Below, piece by piece: positions 8,665-17,929 of a DNA stretch of 64,000 nt (position 1 is its first letter; each line of letters begins with the position of its first letter). The position numbers were made by a program, and so were the translations under genes. This DNA is from Porifericola rhodea (GTDB lineage: Bacteria > Bacteroidota > Bacteroidia > Cytophagales > Cyclobacteriaceae). The notes beneath the pieces are model-generated. The model worked only from the letters and a program-made list of their open reading frames with translations. It was not told the origin of the DNA and made no database searches. The stretch is taken from the NCBI RefSeq assembly GCF_030506305.1, contig NZ_CP119421.1, positions 3,550,501 through 3,614,500 on the forward strand, given 5' to 3'.

Positions 8665-9054
8665 ATGAAATACTATTTTAGTAAAAACCTCAAAGATCTT
8701 TCTTTTGAACAAGCCTTGGAGAAAGTAACCGATGTGCTAAAAGCAAAAGGTTTTGGAATACTGACAGAAATTGATGTGCAGGCTACCATGAAAAAGAAGC
8801 TTGACAAGGAGATGAAACCTTACAAAATATTAGGAGCATGTAATCCTTCTTTTGCTTATCAGGCATTGCAGGCCGAAAATAAGATCGGAACAATGCTGCC
8901 CTGTAATGTGATTGTTCAGGAACTGGAAGACGGTAGCATAGAAGTAGCAGCTGTAGATCCTAAAGCTTCTATGCAGGCTGTAGATAATGCTGAACTTGCC
9001 AATATTGCGGGTGAAGTACAGCAGCAATTACAATCTGCTATTGCTGAAATTTAG
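8665..9054 (+). CDS. DUF302 domain-containing protein
   Basis: The 129-residue cytoplasmic protein is made almost wholly of one DUF302 domain: SFEQALEKVTDVLKAKGFGILTEIDV, KPYKILGACNPSFAYQAL and MLPCNVIVQE are family signatures (quoted in part). DUF302 proteins form small alpha/beta dimers; a thermophile homologue binds heme-like or metal ligands but no general role is agreed. Two cysteines (in GACNP and LPCNV) are the conserved candidates for metal or redox chemistry. The gene is divergent from the subtilase over 191 bp and lies 49 bp before the small membrane protein that precedes the efflux operon. Confidence 0.85.
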   Translation: MKYYFSKNLKDLSFEQALEKVTDVLKAKGFGILTEIDVQATMKKKLDKEMKPYKILGACNPSFAYQALQAENKIGTMLPCNVIVQELEDGSIEVAAVDPKASMQAVDNAELANIAGEVQQQLQSAIAEI

Positions 9055-9103
9055 TGTTTATGATGATAATATTATGCCCTCGTTTCGTTATTCTCTATAA
9101 GTA

Positions 9104-9565
9104 ATGAAACAAATCATCAGCTTTCACGTGTTAGAGGGGAAGTTGCTAAAAGACATAAAATTAAGAGTGCGTAATATTATCCTTGTCATATTGTCATGCT
9201 TACTGCTTTTCTCATCCTCCTGTGTGATGAAGAAAACAGTAATGCATTACTTTGACCTGGACAAACCTGCACCTGCTAAAGCCCTACCAGTGTCAGCACA
9301 TAATAACTCTGATGTCTCCATCACCGAGTTGTGCAGTATTGATGAAAAAACTGGGAGTTTGCTGGACGATGTTGAGCTGAGCTCCGCGCTAGAGCAGTTA
9401 CAACTCAATACACCGATTTTCTTTTTATTAGCATCTATTGTTTTTTCGTGGCTAGCTTTTTATGCACAGCTGTCAGTAGCTCCCAGCTACATGCGGCGAA
9501 TTAAAAGCATTACTCCACCCATCCCTCTATTTATCAGGCACAAACGCCTGGTACTTTACGCCTGA
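9104..9565 (+). CDS. Uncharacterised small membrane protein ahead of the efflux operon
   Basis: The 153-residue product has two hydrophobic stretches. The first, near residues 25-40 (NIILVILSCLLLFSSSC), ends in a lipobox-like SSSC; the second, near residues 106-125, reads FFLLASIVFSWLAFYAQ. The C-terminus is short and basic. I do not recognise a family. A weak inverted repeat GTTTC/GAAAC (9082-9110) covers the ATG at 9104, so initiation may be modulated by a hairpin or the real start may lie further in. It lies 180 bp upstream of the TolC gene and may be expressed with it, but no promoter could be placed. Confidence 0.5.
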   Translation: MKQIISFHVLEGKLLKDIKLRVRNIILVILSCLLLFSSSCVMKKTVMHYFDLDKPAPAKALPVSAHNNSDVSITELCSIDEKTGSLLDDVELSSALEQLQLNTPIFFLLASIVFSWLAFYAQLSVAPSYMRRIKSITPPIPLFIRHKRLVLYA

Positions 9566-9743
9566 TCTCTCTTTAAGCGTAGTTTCTATTCGTTTTCTGC
9601 CTTCACAATGTAAGTGTAGAATGCACTTGTAATGCCTACACAGTGTATAAGCTGAATAGTGCTATTCATTCCCCCTTTTTCACCGCGAAGTGGTGAACCT
9701 ATATCCACCTTTCTTTTTCAAATTACATAAGCATCAATTATAC

Positions 9744-11117
9744 ATGGTATATAAAAATATGCTGGTGTGGTGTGTAGTCTGTCTTGTAGGGCGGGCTCCG
9801 CTACAAGCCCAAGACTCTCTTTCACTTATGCAGTTATGGGAAAAATCATTTGAGAATTATCCAGGCTTGAAGGCCGACAAAGCAGTACTGCAGCAAGCAA
9901 CTATTGATCAGCGACTTACCCAAAATCAATATTTGCCACAGTTACAGTTTCAGGCACAAAGCACAGTAGGAAGCTATCAGGGTACTTCTGCTGCTTTTTT
10001 TCCGTTGCCTGGCTTTTTTAATGTAAACGGGAACGCTAGTAGTATTACTCAGAGTGCTACCAATCTGGTAAGCTCAGCTATACTCAACTGGGAGTTTTTC
10101 CGTTTCGGACGTCATAAAAAATCTGTGGAAGCAATTCAGGCGCAAGTAGAGCAGGCCAGTGCAAGTCTGGATGCTGAGCAGCTACACATTCAAAGCAAAC
10201 TTACTCAAACTTATATCAATTTACTCTACCATCAGCAAATGTCAAAATGGGCGGCTAATAACAGTCAAAGAATAGAAAACCTACTGGAAGTTACCCGTAG
10301 TCTAGCGCAATCAGGCCTATCAGCAGGAGCAGATTCTTTACTGATTAAAAGTTCACACCTACAAGCAAAGGCTGAGCAGGAAAACTGGGATGGGAAGAGC
10401 AAGGCTACCAAAATTATTTTATCTAAGTGGGTAGGCTCACCTGAAGAAAGCTTTTCGGTAAAACAAAATAACTTTTTTGCTTCTCTATCTGCATTGCCAG
10501 TAGAGAGAGAATTAAACTTAGAAAGTCACCCTCTCCTCCAAATGAAACATGCGCAGAAAAACTACGCTGAAAAGCAATATGAAATCGCAAGAAGGAGAAT
10601 TTTTCCTTCTGTTTCATTACTTGCCGGAGTGCAACTCAAGGGGAATGCGCTGGTTAACGAAGAAGTTAATAATGAATCATGGACTGATGCCTATCGGTCA
10701 CCTACACATAATTATCTGGTAGGTCTGGGCCTAAGCTGGAACCTGAATCACCTTTACGACCAGAAGCTATTTAATAGCCGGTATCTGGAACAGATCAGTA
10801 TTCAGGAGGCAGCGTGGGAAGAAGAAAAATTGATGCTTGGTACCCAATACTATTCTTCTCTACAGCAAATCAAAAGACAGAGGGAAAGGATAGAGGATGT
10901 GGACCAGGCATATCAAAATGCGTTGCAAGCCTATGAGCTTTTTGAGGTACGCTATAGCAGTGGACTTATAAGTTTGACGGAGCTACTACAGATACAACAA
11001 ATTCTCCAGCAGGCTGACAAAAGCAGGGTTCAGGCACACTATGAATACTGGATAACGGTGATTGCGTTTGCCGAAGCACAGGCAGACTTCTCTAATCTGG
11101 CTGACATTTTCCAATAA
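9744..11117 (+). CDS. TolC family outer membrane efflux protein
   Basis: Outer membrane channel of a tripartite efflux pump. From the preferred ATG at 9744 (MVYKNMLVWCVVCLVG...) the protein has a signal peptide ending LQAQ and a mature part of about 440 residues with two long coiled-coil halves, as in TolC. Typical segments are WEKSFENYPGLKADKAVL near the N-terminus and a C-terminal YEVRYSSGLISLTELLQIQ-like repeat (present as FEVRYSSGLISLTELLQIQ). The open frame extends upstream to 9690, but those codons encode no signal-like sequence and put 18 residues ahead of the leader. The RND permease gene starts 15 bp after its stop, so the two are clearly co-transcribed. Confidence 0.88.
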   Translation: MVYKNMLVWCVVCLVGRAPLQAQDSLSLMQLWEKSFENYPGLKADKAVLQQATIDQRLTQNQYLPQLQFQAQSTVGSYQGTSAAFFPLPGFFNVNGNASSITQSATNLVSSAILNWEFFRFGRHKKSVEAIQAQVEQASASLDAEQLHIQSKLTQTYINLLYHQQMSKWAANNSQRIENLLEVTRSLAQSGLSAGADSLLIKSSHLQAKAEQENWDGKSKATKIILSKWVGSPEESFSVKQNNFFASLSALPVERELNLESHPLLQMKHAQKNYAEKQYEIARRRIFPSVSLLAGVQLKGNALVNEEVNNESWTDAYRSPTHNYLVGLGLSWNLNHLYDQKLFNSRYLEQISIQEAAWEEEKLMLGTQYYSSLQQIKRQRERIEDVDQAYQNALQAYELFEVRYSSGLISLTELLQIQQILQQADKSRVQAHYEYWITVIAFAEAQADFSNLADIFQ

Positions 11118-11132
11118 ACCATATCAAATTTT

Positions 11133-14100
11133 ATGAATATTATCCGATTGGCACTTAGAAATCCAATTGCTGTAATGGTAACAGTAATTGCGATTGCCTA
11201 TTTCTCTGTTATTACTATCAGAAATATCAAAGTAGACATTTTTCCTAATATAGAATCACCCGCCATTTACATAGCTATGCCATATGGTGGACTCTCACCA
11301 GCCTATATGGATGGGTTTATGGCTAATCAATTTCAGAAAGTGCTCATTTTTGTAAGTGGGGTAAAAGATCTAGAGTTTAAAAGTGTGCAGGGGCTAAGCC
11401 TGATGAAGCTGACCTTTTATCCGGAAACAGATATGGCTCAGGCAGCGGCTGAAGTTGCTACACAAGTGTCAAGGGCTATGGCTTTTTTGCCGCCGGGAGC
11501 GGTATCCCCTCAGGTAGTACGTTTTGATGCTAGTGCTCAACCTGTAGGGCAATTGGTCTTTGAAAGCCCGCAGCATTCTATCGGAGAGTTGCAGAACATG
11601 GTGATCAGCCGTATCCGGCCCATGTTTGTAAATATCCCCGGCATTACTGCACCAGCTCCATTTGGGGGAAATGCCCGCACCATGGTAGTAAATGTAGATC
11701 CGAAACTGATGCATGCTCATGGGCTTACGGCAGAAGAAGTTATGACTTCTATTGCCCAGAACAATATGCCTTCTCCGGCAGGAAATGTGATTATAGGTGA
11801 GCAAAATTTGATGAGCCCTGTTAATACTTTGGCTCTTGATGCTGAAGAGTTTCTAAATATTCCGGTTCGTAAAGGCAATGGTCCAACTGTTTTTATCAAA
11901 GATATTGCCTCTGTTACTGATGGTGCAGACAAAACGACTGCCTATGCTCTGGTTAATGGTAAGCGGACAGTATACCTGCCGATTATCAAAAAAGCAGATG
12001 CTTCTACGCTGGCAGCGGTAAATAATCTTAAAGAAGCGCTGCCCTTACTGGAAGAGACTCTGCCGGAAGAGGTGAAGGTAAGCTATGTGTTTGACCAGTC
12101 GGGCTATATAGAAACTGCCCTCAACAACTTGGTACATGAAGGCGTGCTTGGCGCAATGTTGACCGGACTGATGGTACTTTTTTTCTTAGGTGACAAAAGG
12201 GGCGCCTTGATTGTAGTACTTACCATTCCGATTGCCATCCTCTCAGCAGTCATTTTACTATATCTATTTGGACAGACTATCAACATAATGACGCTAAGTG
12301 GTCTGGCCCTGTCCATCGGAATTCTGGTAGATGAAGCAACCGTTACTATAGAAAATATTCACCAGCATTTTGAGCAGCACAAACCCAAAGCCAAGGCCAT
12401 ACTGGATGCTCTGCTGGAAATCTCTCTGCCCAAACTTCTGATTCTGCTCTGTATTCTGGCGGTGCTGACACCCTCTCTAATGATGAGTGGCATTCCCAAA
12501 GATATGTTTCTGCCACTGTCAATGGCTGTAGGCTTTGCCATGATTGTTTCTTTTCTGGCTTCACAAACGTTTATCCCGGTGCTAGCCAACTGGATCATGA
12601 AAAATAAGCACGTGCAGAGAGATGGAAAACCAATTCATACACGCTTTGGTAGATTCAGGATTCGTTACACGTTACTCATCAGAAGGTGGCAGAGACATGC
12701 TCCTAAAGTGGTGGGTGCATACACTTTGATTGTGATCGGACTGATTTCCTGGGGGCTTCTTACCATAGGTACAGATATACTCCCTGCCAGTGATACCAAA
12801 GACTTACAGATGCGGATACAGGCCCCCCAGGGAGTTAGCCTGGCCAAATCTGAAGCTTATTTGCTGGAGGTAGAAAAACTAATACGGGAAGAAGTGGGTG
12901 AAGACCATATTCGTATTACTTCTGCATTTGTGGGTATGCATTCCCCCAACACTCCTATCAACCCCATCTTCCTTTTTACCAGCGGTTCTCATGAATCTGT
13001 TTTGCAGGTATCTGTGAATGGGGAAACTTATGAGGGAAGCATGAATGAACTGAAAGAAAGGATAAGAGCTAAGGTTGAAATACAGTTCCCGGAAATACAA
13101 CTCTCTTTTGAACCCATAGAGCTAGTAGAAAAAATCATGAGCCAGGGAGCAACCACTCCTATCTCAGTAAAAATACTGGGCAAAAATCTGGAAGAGGCGA
13201 AAGCTTACGCAACAAAAGTTAAGACAGAGCTTGATGCCATAGACTTCTTGCGTGATGTGCATATTGCCGAACCTGTCAACTACCCCAGTATTTCTATTGA
13301 TGTAGACCGGGAGAGGGTGGCCCAGTTTGGCTTGAGTGTCCGTGAGGTAAGTACTGCTTTAACTACTGCAACTTCTTCTACGCGCTATGTGAATAAAAAC
13401 ATGTGGGTAGACCCTAAATCCGGCCTGGTATTTCAGGTGCAGGTACAACTACCCGAGGCCGAGCTACAGTCCATCAACGACCTTCGTGCCTTGCCCCTCA
13501 AAGCTGGCAGTTTGCATCCGGTACTGGAGGATGTAGCCACTATACAGTATTCAGAAGAAGCAGGGCAGGTGAACCGACAGGGGCCCAATCGTTATGTGAC
13601 GCTGGTTGCCAATACCCATGAGGTAGATCTGGGAACTGCTTCCCAAGCGGTTCAACAGGCCCTGAAAGATGCCGGAGAGCCTCCCCGTGGATTGATGGTG
13701 AAAGCAGTGGGAGCGGTAGAAATTCTGGGAGAAACGCTGAGCAGCTTGCAGGCAGGCTTAATGGTAGCTGTAGTGGTCATCTTCCTGATGCTTACCGCCT
13801 ATTATCAATCCTTTGCCGTTTCTGCATTGATCCTTTCGGTAGTTCCTGCGGTCATTGGTGGCAGCCTGTCAGTGCTTTTGCTGAGCGGCAGCACGCTTAA
13901 TCTGCAGTCTTACATGGGTATCATCATGTCAGTGGGGGTTTCAGTAGCCAATGCAGTGCTTATTATCAATCAGGCAGAGGAATATAGGTTAGGACGAAGA
14001 ATGACTGCCTTGCATGCTGCTCGTCTGGCTGTCTCCTCTCGCTTACGTCCCATACTGATGACAGCTTCTGCCATGATTGCCGGTATGATTCCTATGGCTA

Positions 14101-14288
14101 TTGGTATGGGAGATGGAGGTGGACAGGTAGCGCCACTCGGGCAAGCCGTGATTGGAGGACTGATTTTTTCTTCCCTAACAGCATTGCTGGTATTGCCCCA
14201 CCTTTATGCCCTGGTGAGAAAAAATGCCTCATACCAAAGCAAATCCTTAGATCCTGATGATGTTCATCATCAATTCTTACATGCTTAA
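11133..14288 (+). CDS. RND efflux transporter permease subunit (AcrB-like)
   Basis: A 1051-residue inner membrane proton-driven pump with the classic RND layout: TM1 at the N-terminus (NPIAVMVTVIAIAYFSV), a periplasmic porter loop, TM2-TM6 around residues 335-500, TM7 near 530, a second loop and TM8-TM12 to the end. The TM4 motif reads GILVDEATVTIEN, with Asp400-Glu401 in place of the Asp-Asp pair of AcrB-type drug pumps and unlike the metal-pump CzcA/CusA signatures. This places it in a less studied branch, and the substrate cannot be inferred. It is the second gene of the outer membrane channel / pump / adaptor operon; the adaptor gene starts 21 bp downstream. Confidence 0.93.
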   Translation: MNIIRLALRNPIAVMVTVIAIAYFSVITIRNIKVDIFPNIESPAIYIAMPYGGLSPAYMDGFMANQFQKVLIFVSGVKDLEFKSVQGLSLMKLTFYPETDMAQAAAEVATQVSRAMAFLPPGAVSPQVVRFDASAQPVGQLVFESPQHSIGELQNMVISRIRPMFVNIPGITAPAPFGGNARTMVVNVDPKLMHAHGLTAEEVMTSIAQNNMPSPAGNVIIGEQNLMSPVNTLALDAEEFLNIPVRKGNGPTVFIKDIASVTDGADKTTAYALVNGKRTVYLPIIKKADASTLAAVNNLKEALPLLEETLPEEVKVSYVFDQSGYIETALNNLVHEGVLGAMLTGLMVLFFLGDKRGALIVVLTIPIAILSAVILLYLFGQTINIMTLSGLALSIGILVDEATVTIENIHQHFEQHKPKAKAILDALLEISLPKLLILLCILAVLTPSLMMSGIPKDMFLPLSMAVGFAMIVSFLASQTFIPVLANWIMKNKHVQRDGKPIHTRFGRFRIRYTLLIRRWQRHAPKVVGAYTLIVIGLISWGLLTIGTDILPASDTKDLQMRIQAPQGVSLAKSEAYLLEVEKLIREEVGEDHIRITSAFVGMHSPNTPINPIFLFTSGSHESVLQVSVNGETYEGSMNELKERIRAKVEIQFPEIQLSFEPIELVEKIMSQGATTPISVKILGKNLEEAKAYATKVKTELDAIDFLRDVHIAEPVNYPSISIDVDRERVAQFGLSVREVSTALTTATSSTRYVNKNMWVDPKSGLVFQVQVQLPEAELQSINDLRALPLKAGSLHPVLEDVATIQYSEEAGQVNRQGPNRYVTLVANTHEVDLGTASQAVQQALKDAGEPPRGLMVKAVGAVEILGETLSSLQAGLMVAVVVIFLMLTAYYQSFAVSALILSVVPAVIGGSLSVLLLSGSTLNLQSYMGIIMSVGVSVANAVLIINQAEEYRLGRRMTALHAARLAVSSRLRPILMTASAMIAGMIPMAIGMGDGGGQVAPLGQAVIGGLIFSSLTALLVLPHLYALVRKNASYQSKSLDPDDVHHQFLHA

Positions 14289-14309
14289 TAAATCAATCAA
14301 TTATAGAAT

Positions 14310-15416
14310 ATGAAAAGGTATCTTTTAACAATACTTCCCATTATTGCTTTCGTTGCTGGATGTACTTCTCAGAGAGCCGAAGAGAAACCAAAGAATAAAG
14401 CAGAAGTAAGCAAAGTTCAAACAGTACAGACAGTGGCTGTTAAAAAACAGCAGCCTGAATATACATTGAGTTTGCCAGGAGAATTACATCCTTACGAAGA
14501 AGTAGCTCTGTACGCAAAGCTTAGAGGCTTTGTAAAAAAAATCTATGTAGAGCGTGGCGCTGAGGTCAAAAAAGGACAGTTACTGGCAGTGCTGGATGCC
14601 CCCGAAATTACCCAGCAGTACATAGCTGCAACGGCAAAACAGCGAGAGGTAAGTGAACAGATCAACTACAGTTTGCAAGCCTATAAACGATTGCAAAATG
14701 CCGCGCTAAAACAGGGGACGGTAGCTGAGATAGAACTGGAAGAAGCTAAAGCCAGACTGATGCGGGACAGCGCTTCCTACCTGGCACTTAAGGCAGAAAT
14801 GGAAGCTGCCCAGCAGTTGAAAGAGTATGCTTATATCACTGCGCCTTTTGATGGAGTAATTACTGATAAGAAAGTGTCGCCAGGGGCTTTGGTAGGAGAA
14901 AACAGTAAACCTCTCTTCGCTTTATCTCAGCATGACAAATTGCGCCTTACTGTAGCCATACCGGAAAAACACGCTCGTGCCTTAAGCGACAGCAGCCAGA
15001 TAACCTTCACAGTAAGTGGACAGCCAGGTGAAAAATTCAGTGCCTCTATGTCGCGCAGTAGTAGTGTCATCCATTCTGAGCTTCGCGCTCTGATGGTGGA
15101 GTTTGATATTGATAACCAGAACCATCAGCTAAGCGGAGGGGAGTACGCTCAGGTACAGCTTAATTTGCGCCGACCACAAGCTAGTCTTCAGGTACCTGTA
15201 AGTAGCATCGTTCAGTCTCAAAATAAAGTGTTTGTTGCTATGGTTGATGAACAGACCATACTGCATGTTCCTGTAGAAAGAGGCATAACTCAACACTCCT
15301 TTGTAGAAGTGTTTGGCAAGCTTGAGGCGGGAGATGAGATAGTCTTAAAGGCCAGTGAAGAATTGAAAAATGGCATGAGAGTAAAAACAGATCAAGTAGA
15401 AATCAACAACGAATGA
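14310..15416 (+). CDS. Efflux RND transporter periplasmic adaptor subunit (lipoprotein)
   Basis: The membrane-fusion protein that links the RND pump to the outer membrane channel. It begins with a lipoprotein signal (IIAFVAGC, acylated Cys18). The barrel-sandwich halves are seen at LRGFVKKIYVERGAEVKKGQ and ITAPFDGVITDKKVSPGALV, separated by an alpha-hairpin of about 100 residues; a beta-barrel and membrane-proximal domain follow, with FVEVFGKLEAGDEIV near the C-terminus. Length (368 residues) is normal. Its stop codon overlaps the ATG of the thioredoxin-like gene (ATGA at 15413-15416), a sign of translational coupling. Confidence 0.92.
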   Translation: MKRYLLTILPIIAFVAGCTSQRAEEKPKNKAEVSKVQTVQTVAVKKQQPEYTLSLPGELHPYEEVALYAKLRGFVKKIYVERGAEVKKGQLLAVLDAPEITQQYIAATAKQREVSEQINYSLQAYKRLQNAALKQGTVAEIELEEAKARLMRDSASYLALKAEMEAAQQLKEYAYITAPFDGVITDKKVSPGALVGENSKPLFALSQHDKLRLTVAIPEKHARALSDSSQITFTVSGQPGEKFSASMSRSSSVIHSELRALMVEFDIDNQNHQLSGGEYAQVQLNLRRPQASLQVPVSSIVQSQNKVFVAMVDEQTILHVPVERGITQHSFVEVFGKLEAGDEIVLKASEELKNGMRVKTDQVEINNE

Positions 15417-15973
15417 ATTCAATAAGCATGAATACTAAAAAAATATTTACAATCGCAATACTAGCTATCAGCATTATAGGTATGGTTTACCTGTTAGTAT
15501 TTGACAAACCCGCTGATAAAGTAGAAGCTCGTACTGAGGTGGTTGAAGCAAAACATAGAGAGCAGCAAAATAAATCTGAATTAATTAACGCTGAAGGTGA
15601 ACGGCTTAACTTTGCTGATTTTAAAGGTAAAGTGGTATTTATCAACAACTGGGCAAGTTGGTGTCCACCTTGTATCGCCGAGATGCCAACCATAGAAAAG
15701 TTAAAGAATGAATTTAGTGAAAAGGATTTAGCTTTTGTGATGGTGTCCTTTGACCAAGATCCTAAGAAAGGTTTAAACTGGATGCGGAAAAAAGAATTTG
15801 ACCTGCCTGTTTACTTTCCTGGGCAAAACTATCCGCAACAATACTTAACAGATGTCATTCCTGCCTCCTTTATTCTGGACAAAGAAGGGAAGCTATTGCA
15901 TACCCAGATGGGAATGGCAGACTACAGCAACCCAGACTTTATCAGGCAAATGAAAGCGTGGATCAATCAGTAA
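15413..15973 (+). CDS. TlpA-family membrane-anchored thiol-disulfide protein
   Basis: The 186-residue protein has an N-terminal membrane anchor (about residues 9-30) and a periplasmic thioredoxin-like domain. The redox motif is WASWCPPC with Cys84 and Cys87, and the cis-Pro loop follows at VIPASFILDKEG. TlpA/ResA-type proteins reduce disulfides in the envelope, for example during cytochrome c maturation. Here the ATGA overlap with the efflux adaptor gene makes it the fourth gene of the pump operon; whether it serves the pump or simply shares the promoter is unknown. Met6 is an alternative start. Confidence 0.9.
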   Translation: MNSISMNTKKIFTIAILAISIIGMVYLLVFDKPADKVEARTEVVEAKHREQQNKSELINAEGERLNFADFKGKVVFINNWASWCPPCIAEMPTIEKLKNEFSEKDLAFVMVSFDQDPKKGLNWMRKKEFDLPVYFPGQNYPQQYLTDVIPASFILDKEGKLLHTQMGMADYSNPDFIRQMKAWINQ

Positions 15974-16032
15974 TCTCCAAGCGGTATACAAAATAAAATA
16001 TCAATATAACTCACATATTTTATGTCTACTTT

Positions 16033-16428
16033 ATGAAAACACCCACTCAGCATAATGAAACGAATAAATTTGTAGATGTTAATAAGCATAAGGTGGTGAT
16101 GCAGGTGACCCAGTCCGATGCACTCAATCAGCTTTCTGTAATTAGCCAGCTTAAAAATATCAAAGCAGCCTTGCCCAATGCGGAAATTAAAGTGGTAGTA
16201 CACAGTCAGGGGCTGGAGATGTTAGTTGAAAGTAGGTCAAAGGTGAGGCAGCACATAGAAGAGCTTAGTCGTCAGCAACTTAGTTTTATTGTTTGTGAAA
16301 ATACCATGAGCAGACAAAAAGTAAGTCAGGAGGATCTAATAAAAGGTGTTGCTACAGTGCCTTCGGGGCTGGTAGAGATTATTCTGAAGCAGAAAGAAGG
16401 CTGGTCTTATATCAAAGGAGGAGTTTAA
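16033..16428 (+). CDS. DsrE family protein
   Basis: This 131-residue cytoplasmic protein has the DsrE/YchN fold signature: VVMQVTQSDALNQ, then LPNAEIKVVVHSQGLEML, then LSFIVCENTMSRQ with the single conserved-position cysteine, and ATVPSGLVEIILKQKEGWSYIKGG at the C-terminus (quoted in part). Members act as sulfur carriers or as small regulatory proteins; only the VCENTM cysteine could carry sulfur. It lies 59 bp after the TlpA-like gene in the same direction. A redox or sulfur-related link with that gene is plausible but not shown. Confidence 0.85.
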   Translation: MKTPTQHNETNKFVDVNKHKVVMQVTQSDALNQLSVISQLKNIKAALPNAEIKVVVHSQGLEMLVESRSKVRQHIEELSRQQLSFIVCENTMSRQKVSQEDLIKGVATVPSGLVEIILKQKEGWSYIKGGV

Positions 16429-16435
16429 AAAAATA

Positions 16436-16469
16436 AAGCAGGAGGTTAAATTCTGATTGCCTCCTGCTT
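16436..16469 (-). terminator. Intrinsic terminator
   Basis: AAGCAGGAGG (16436-16445) pairs with CCTCCTGCTT (16460-16469). On the minus strand the hairpin is followed by a T-rich run (complement of the A-run at 16427-16437), so it should end the hydroxylase transcript. It may also stop read-through from the DsrE gene, though no T-run follows on the plus strand. Confidence 0.75.
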
Positions 16470-16484
16470 GGTTACAATAAACGT

Positions 16485-17771
16485 TTATTCAGAGTATATT
16501 TCTTCCACAGCTTGTGTTGTAATGCTTTTTGGAATCTTGGTGTCTAGCATTGTTGGTACTGTTTGCTTATATATTGAATAATACAACCAAACTATTGATA
16601 GCAGGGCGGACAATGCTCCCATCACTAAAATACTGCTTGCCCAACTGGCATGCTGTCCGAAATAATAAATGGCAGTAGTGCAAATCAGGATGCGGAAAGC
16701 TTCTAATGGAAAGATTTTTCTGGGCACTTCAAACAGGCTGCCCAGACAGATTAGGCTTAGCAATATCAGAGCTGCTGAGGCAATCTTTTCCGACATGCTG
16801 AGCTGCCCTTCGTTAAACAGGAAAAGTGCAGTACCTAGCATAGCTACTACGAACTGAACCAGAATATAGGCGTGTAGAAGTGCGGTGGATTTCTTATTAT
16901 ATTTTTGGTAGCTCCTGATGTCAATCTCAGGGGGTGCCTGATAGCCTCCCATGCTTTCAGGAAGCCAGCCCGGTTTGTAGAACAGAAGTTTGAGCTTGTC
17001 CTCCAGAGAAGGCATCTTTTGCAGTTGTTGCCCCATAGCAATGTAGGGCTTGAGGTTAGCCCATAAAGGATTCCAGGTATTAACAGCCTGGGTGACTCCG
17101 TAAGTAGGCTTTTCTTCTTCTACCTGAAAAGTACCGAAAAGCCTATCCCAGACAATGAACACTCCTGCATGGTTTCGGTCAATATATTTTGGGTTACGTC
17201 CGTGGTGTACCCTATGATGAGAGGGGGTGTTCAAAACCCACTCCAACCACCCTAATTTACCAATGGTTTCGGTATGTATCCAGAACTGATACAGCGTAAC
17301 GAATGCAGAGACTGAAACGAACGTAAGTGTATCAAAGCCTAATATCGCTAATGGTAAGTAGAACATTGAAGTCCAGATGACCTGAAAGGAGCCCTGCCTC
17401 AGTGCCACCGACAAATTATAATCTTCACTCTGATGATGCACTACATGACCTCCCCAAAAAAGGTTGACCTCATGGCTCATGCGATGTGCCCAGTAATAGC
17501 AGAAATCTACCAGAACAAATAGTATAGCAATTGTATACCAGTTCACTGGTATTTGTATGATCGCCAAATACTCGTAGACCAACTGATAAGCAGCAACCAC
17601 TAATACTTTGAAAAAAAGCCCGCTAAGCTGCTGGGTAACCCCACACCCAATATTGGTAAGTGCATCATTGAGTCGGTAGAGCTGTTTTTTCTGGATAAAC
17701 TGAACGATAAGCTCAATACCTATCAGAAGAAAATAAATAGGAATGGACAGGACAATTGGGTTAATATCCAT
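16485..17771 (-). CDS. Sterol desaturase / fatty acid hydroxylase family protein
   Basis: A 428-residue integral membrane di-iron enzyme. The histidine boxes of the fatty acid hydroxylase superfamily are HRMSH (96-100), HVVHH (109-113) and HHRVHH (185-190), set among transmembrane helices. The family adds a hydroxyl group or double bond to sterols, carotenoids or fatty acids; bacterial members of this length often act on lipids of the alkylglycerol-monooxygenase type, which is an inference. The C-terminal third carries four more hydrophobic helices, longer than the minimal family. The gene is divergent from a small membrane protein gene (158 bp apart) and is followed by a terminator. Confidence 0.88.
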   Translation of the reverse strand: MDINPIVLSIPIYFLLIGIELIVQFIQKKQLYRLNDALTNIGCGVTQQLSGLFFKVLVVAAYQLVYEYLAIIQIPVNWYTIAILFVLVDFCYYWAHRMSHEVNLFWGGHVVHHQSEDYNLSVALRQGSFQVIWTSMFYLPLAILGFDTLTFVSVSAFVTLYQFWIHTETIGKLGWLEWVLNTPSHHRVHHGRNPKYIDRNHAGVFIVWDRLFGTFQVEEEKPTYGVTQAVNTWNPLWANLKPYIAMGQQLQKMPSLEDKLKLLFYKPGWLPESMGGYQAPPEIDIRSYQKYNKKSTALLHAYILVQFVVAMLGTALFLFNEGQLSMSEKIASAALILLSLICLGSLFEVPRKIFPLEAFRILICTTAIYYFGQHASWASSILVMGALSALLSIVWLYYSIYKQTVPTMLDTKIPKSITTQAVEEIYSE

Positions 17772-17883
17772 AGTGCTGAGGGTTAAGCTAGTAATCGGAG
17801 AGGTGCCGGATAAGAAAGCTCCTAAAATTTATCATTTTGGGCATCTCCACTGTATAAAGTAGCATTTTTCCGGAAAAAGACCA

Positions 17884-17891
17884 TAAGTTTG
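17884..17891 (+). promoter_or_regulatory. Candidate Bacteroidota -7 promoter element
   Basis: TAAGTTTG fits TAnnTTTG and lies 38 bp before the ATG of the small membrane protein gene, the same geometry as the element at 4825. A T-rich stretch is near the -33 position but no TTTG. Confidence 0.35.
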
Positions 17892-17929
17892 CAGCCACTT
17901 TATTAGTCGTAATTTACTAACTATATCTC

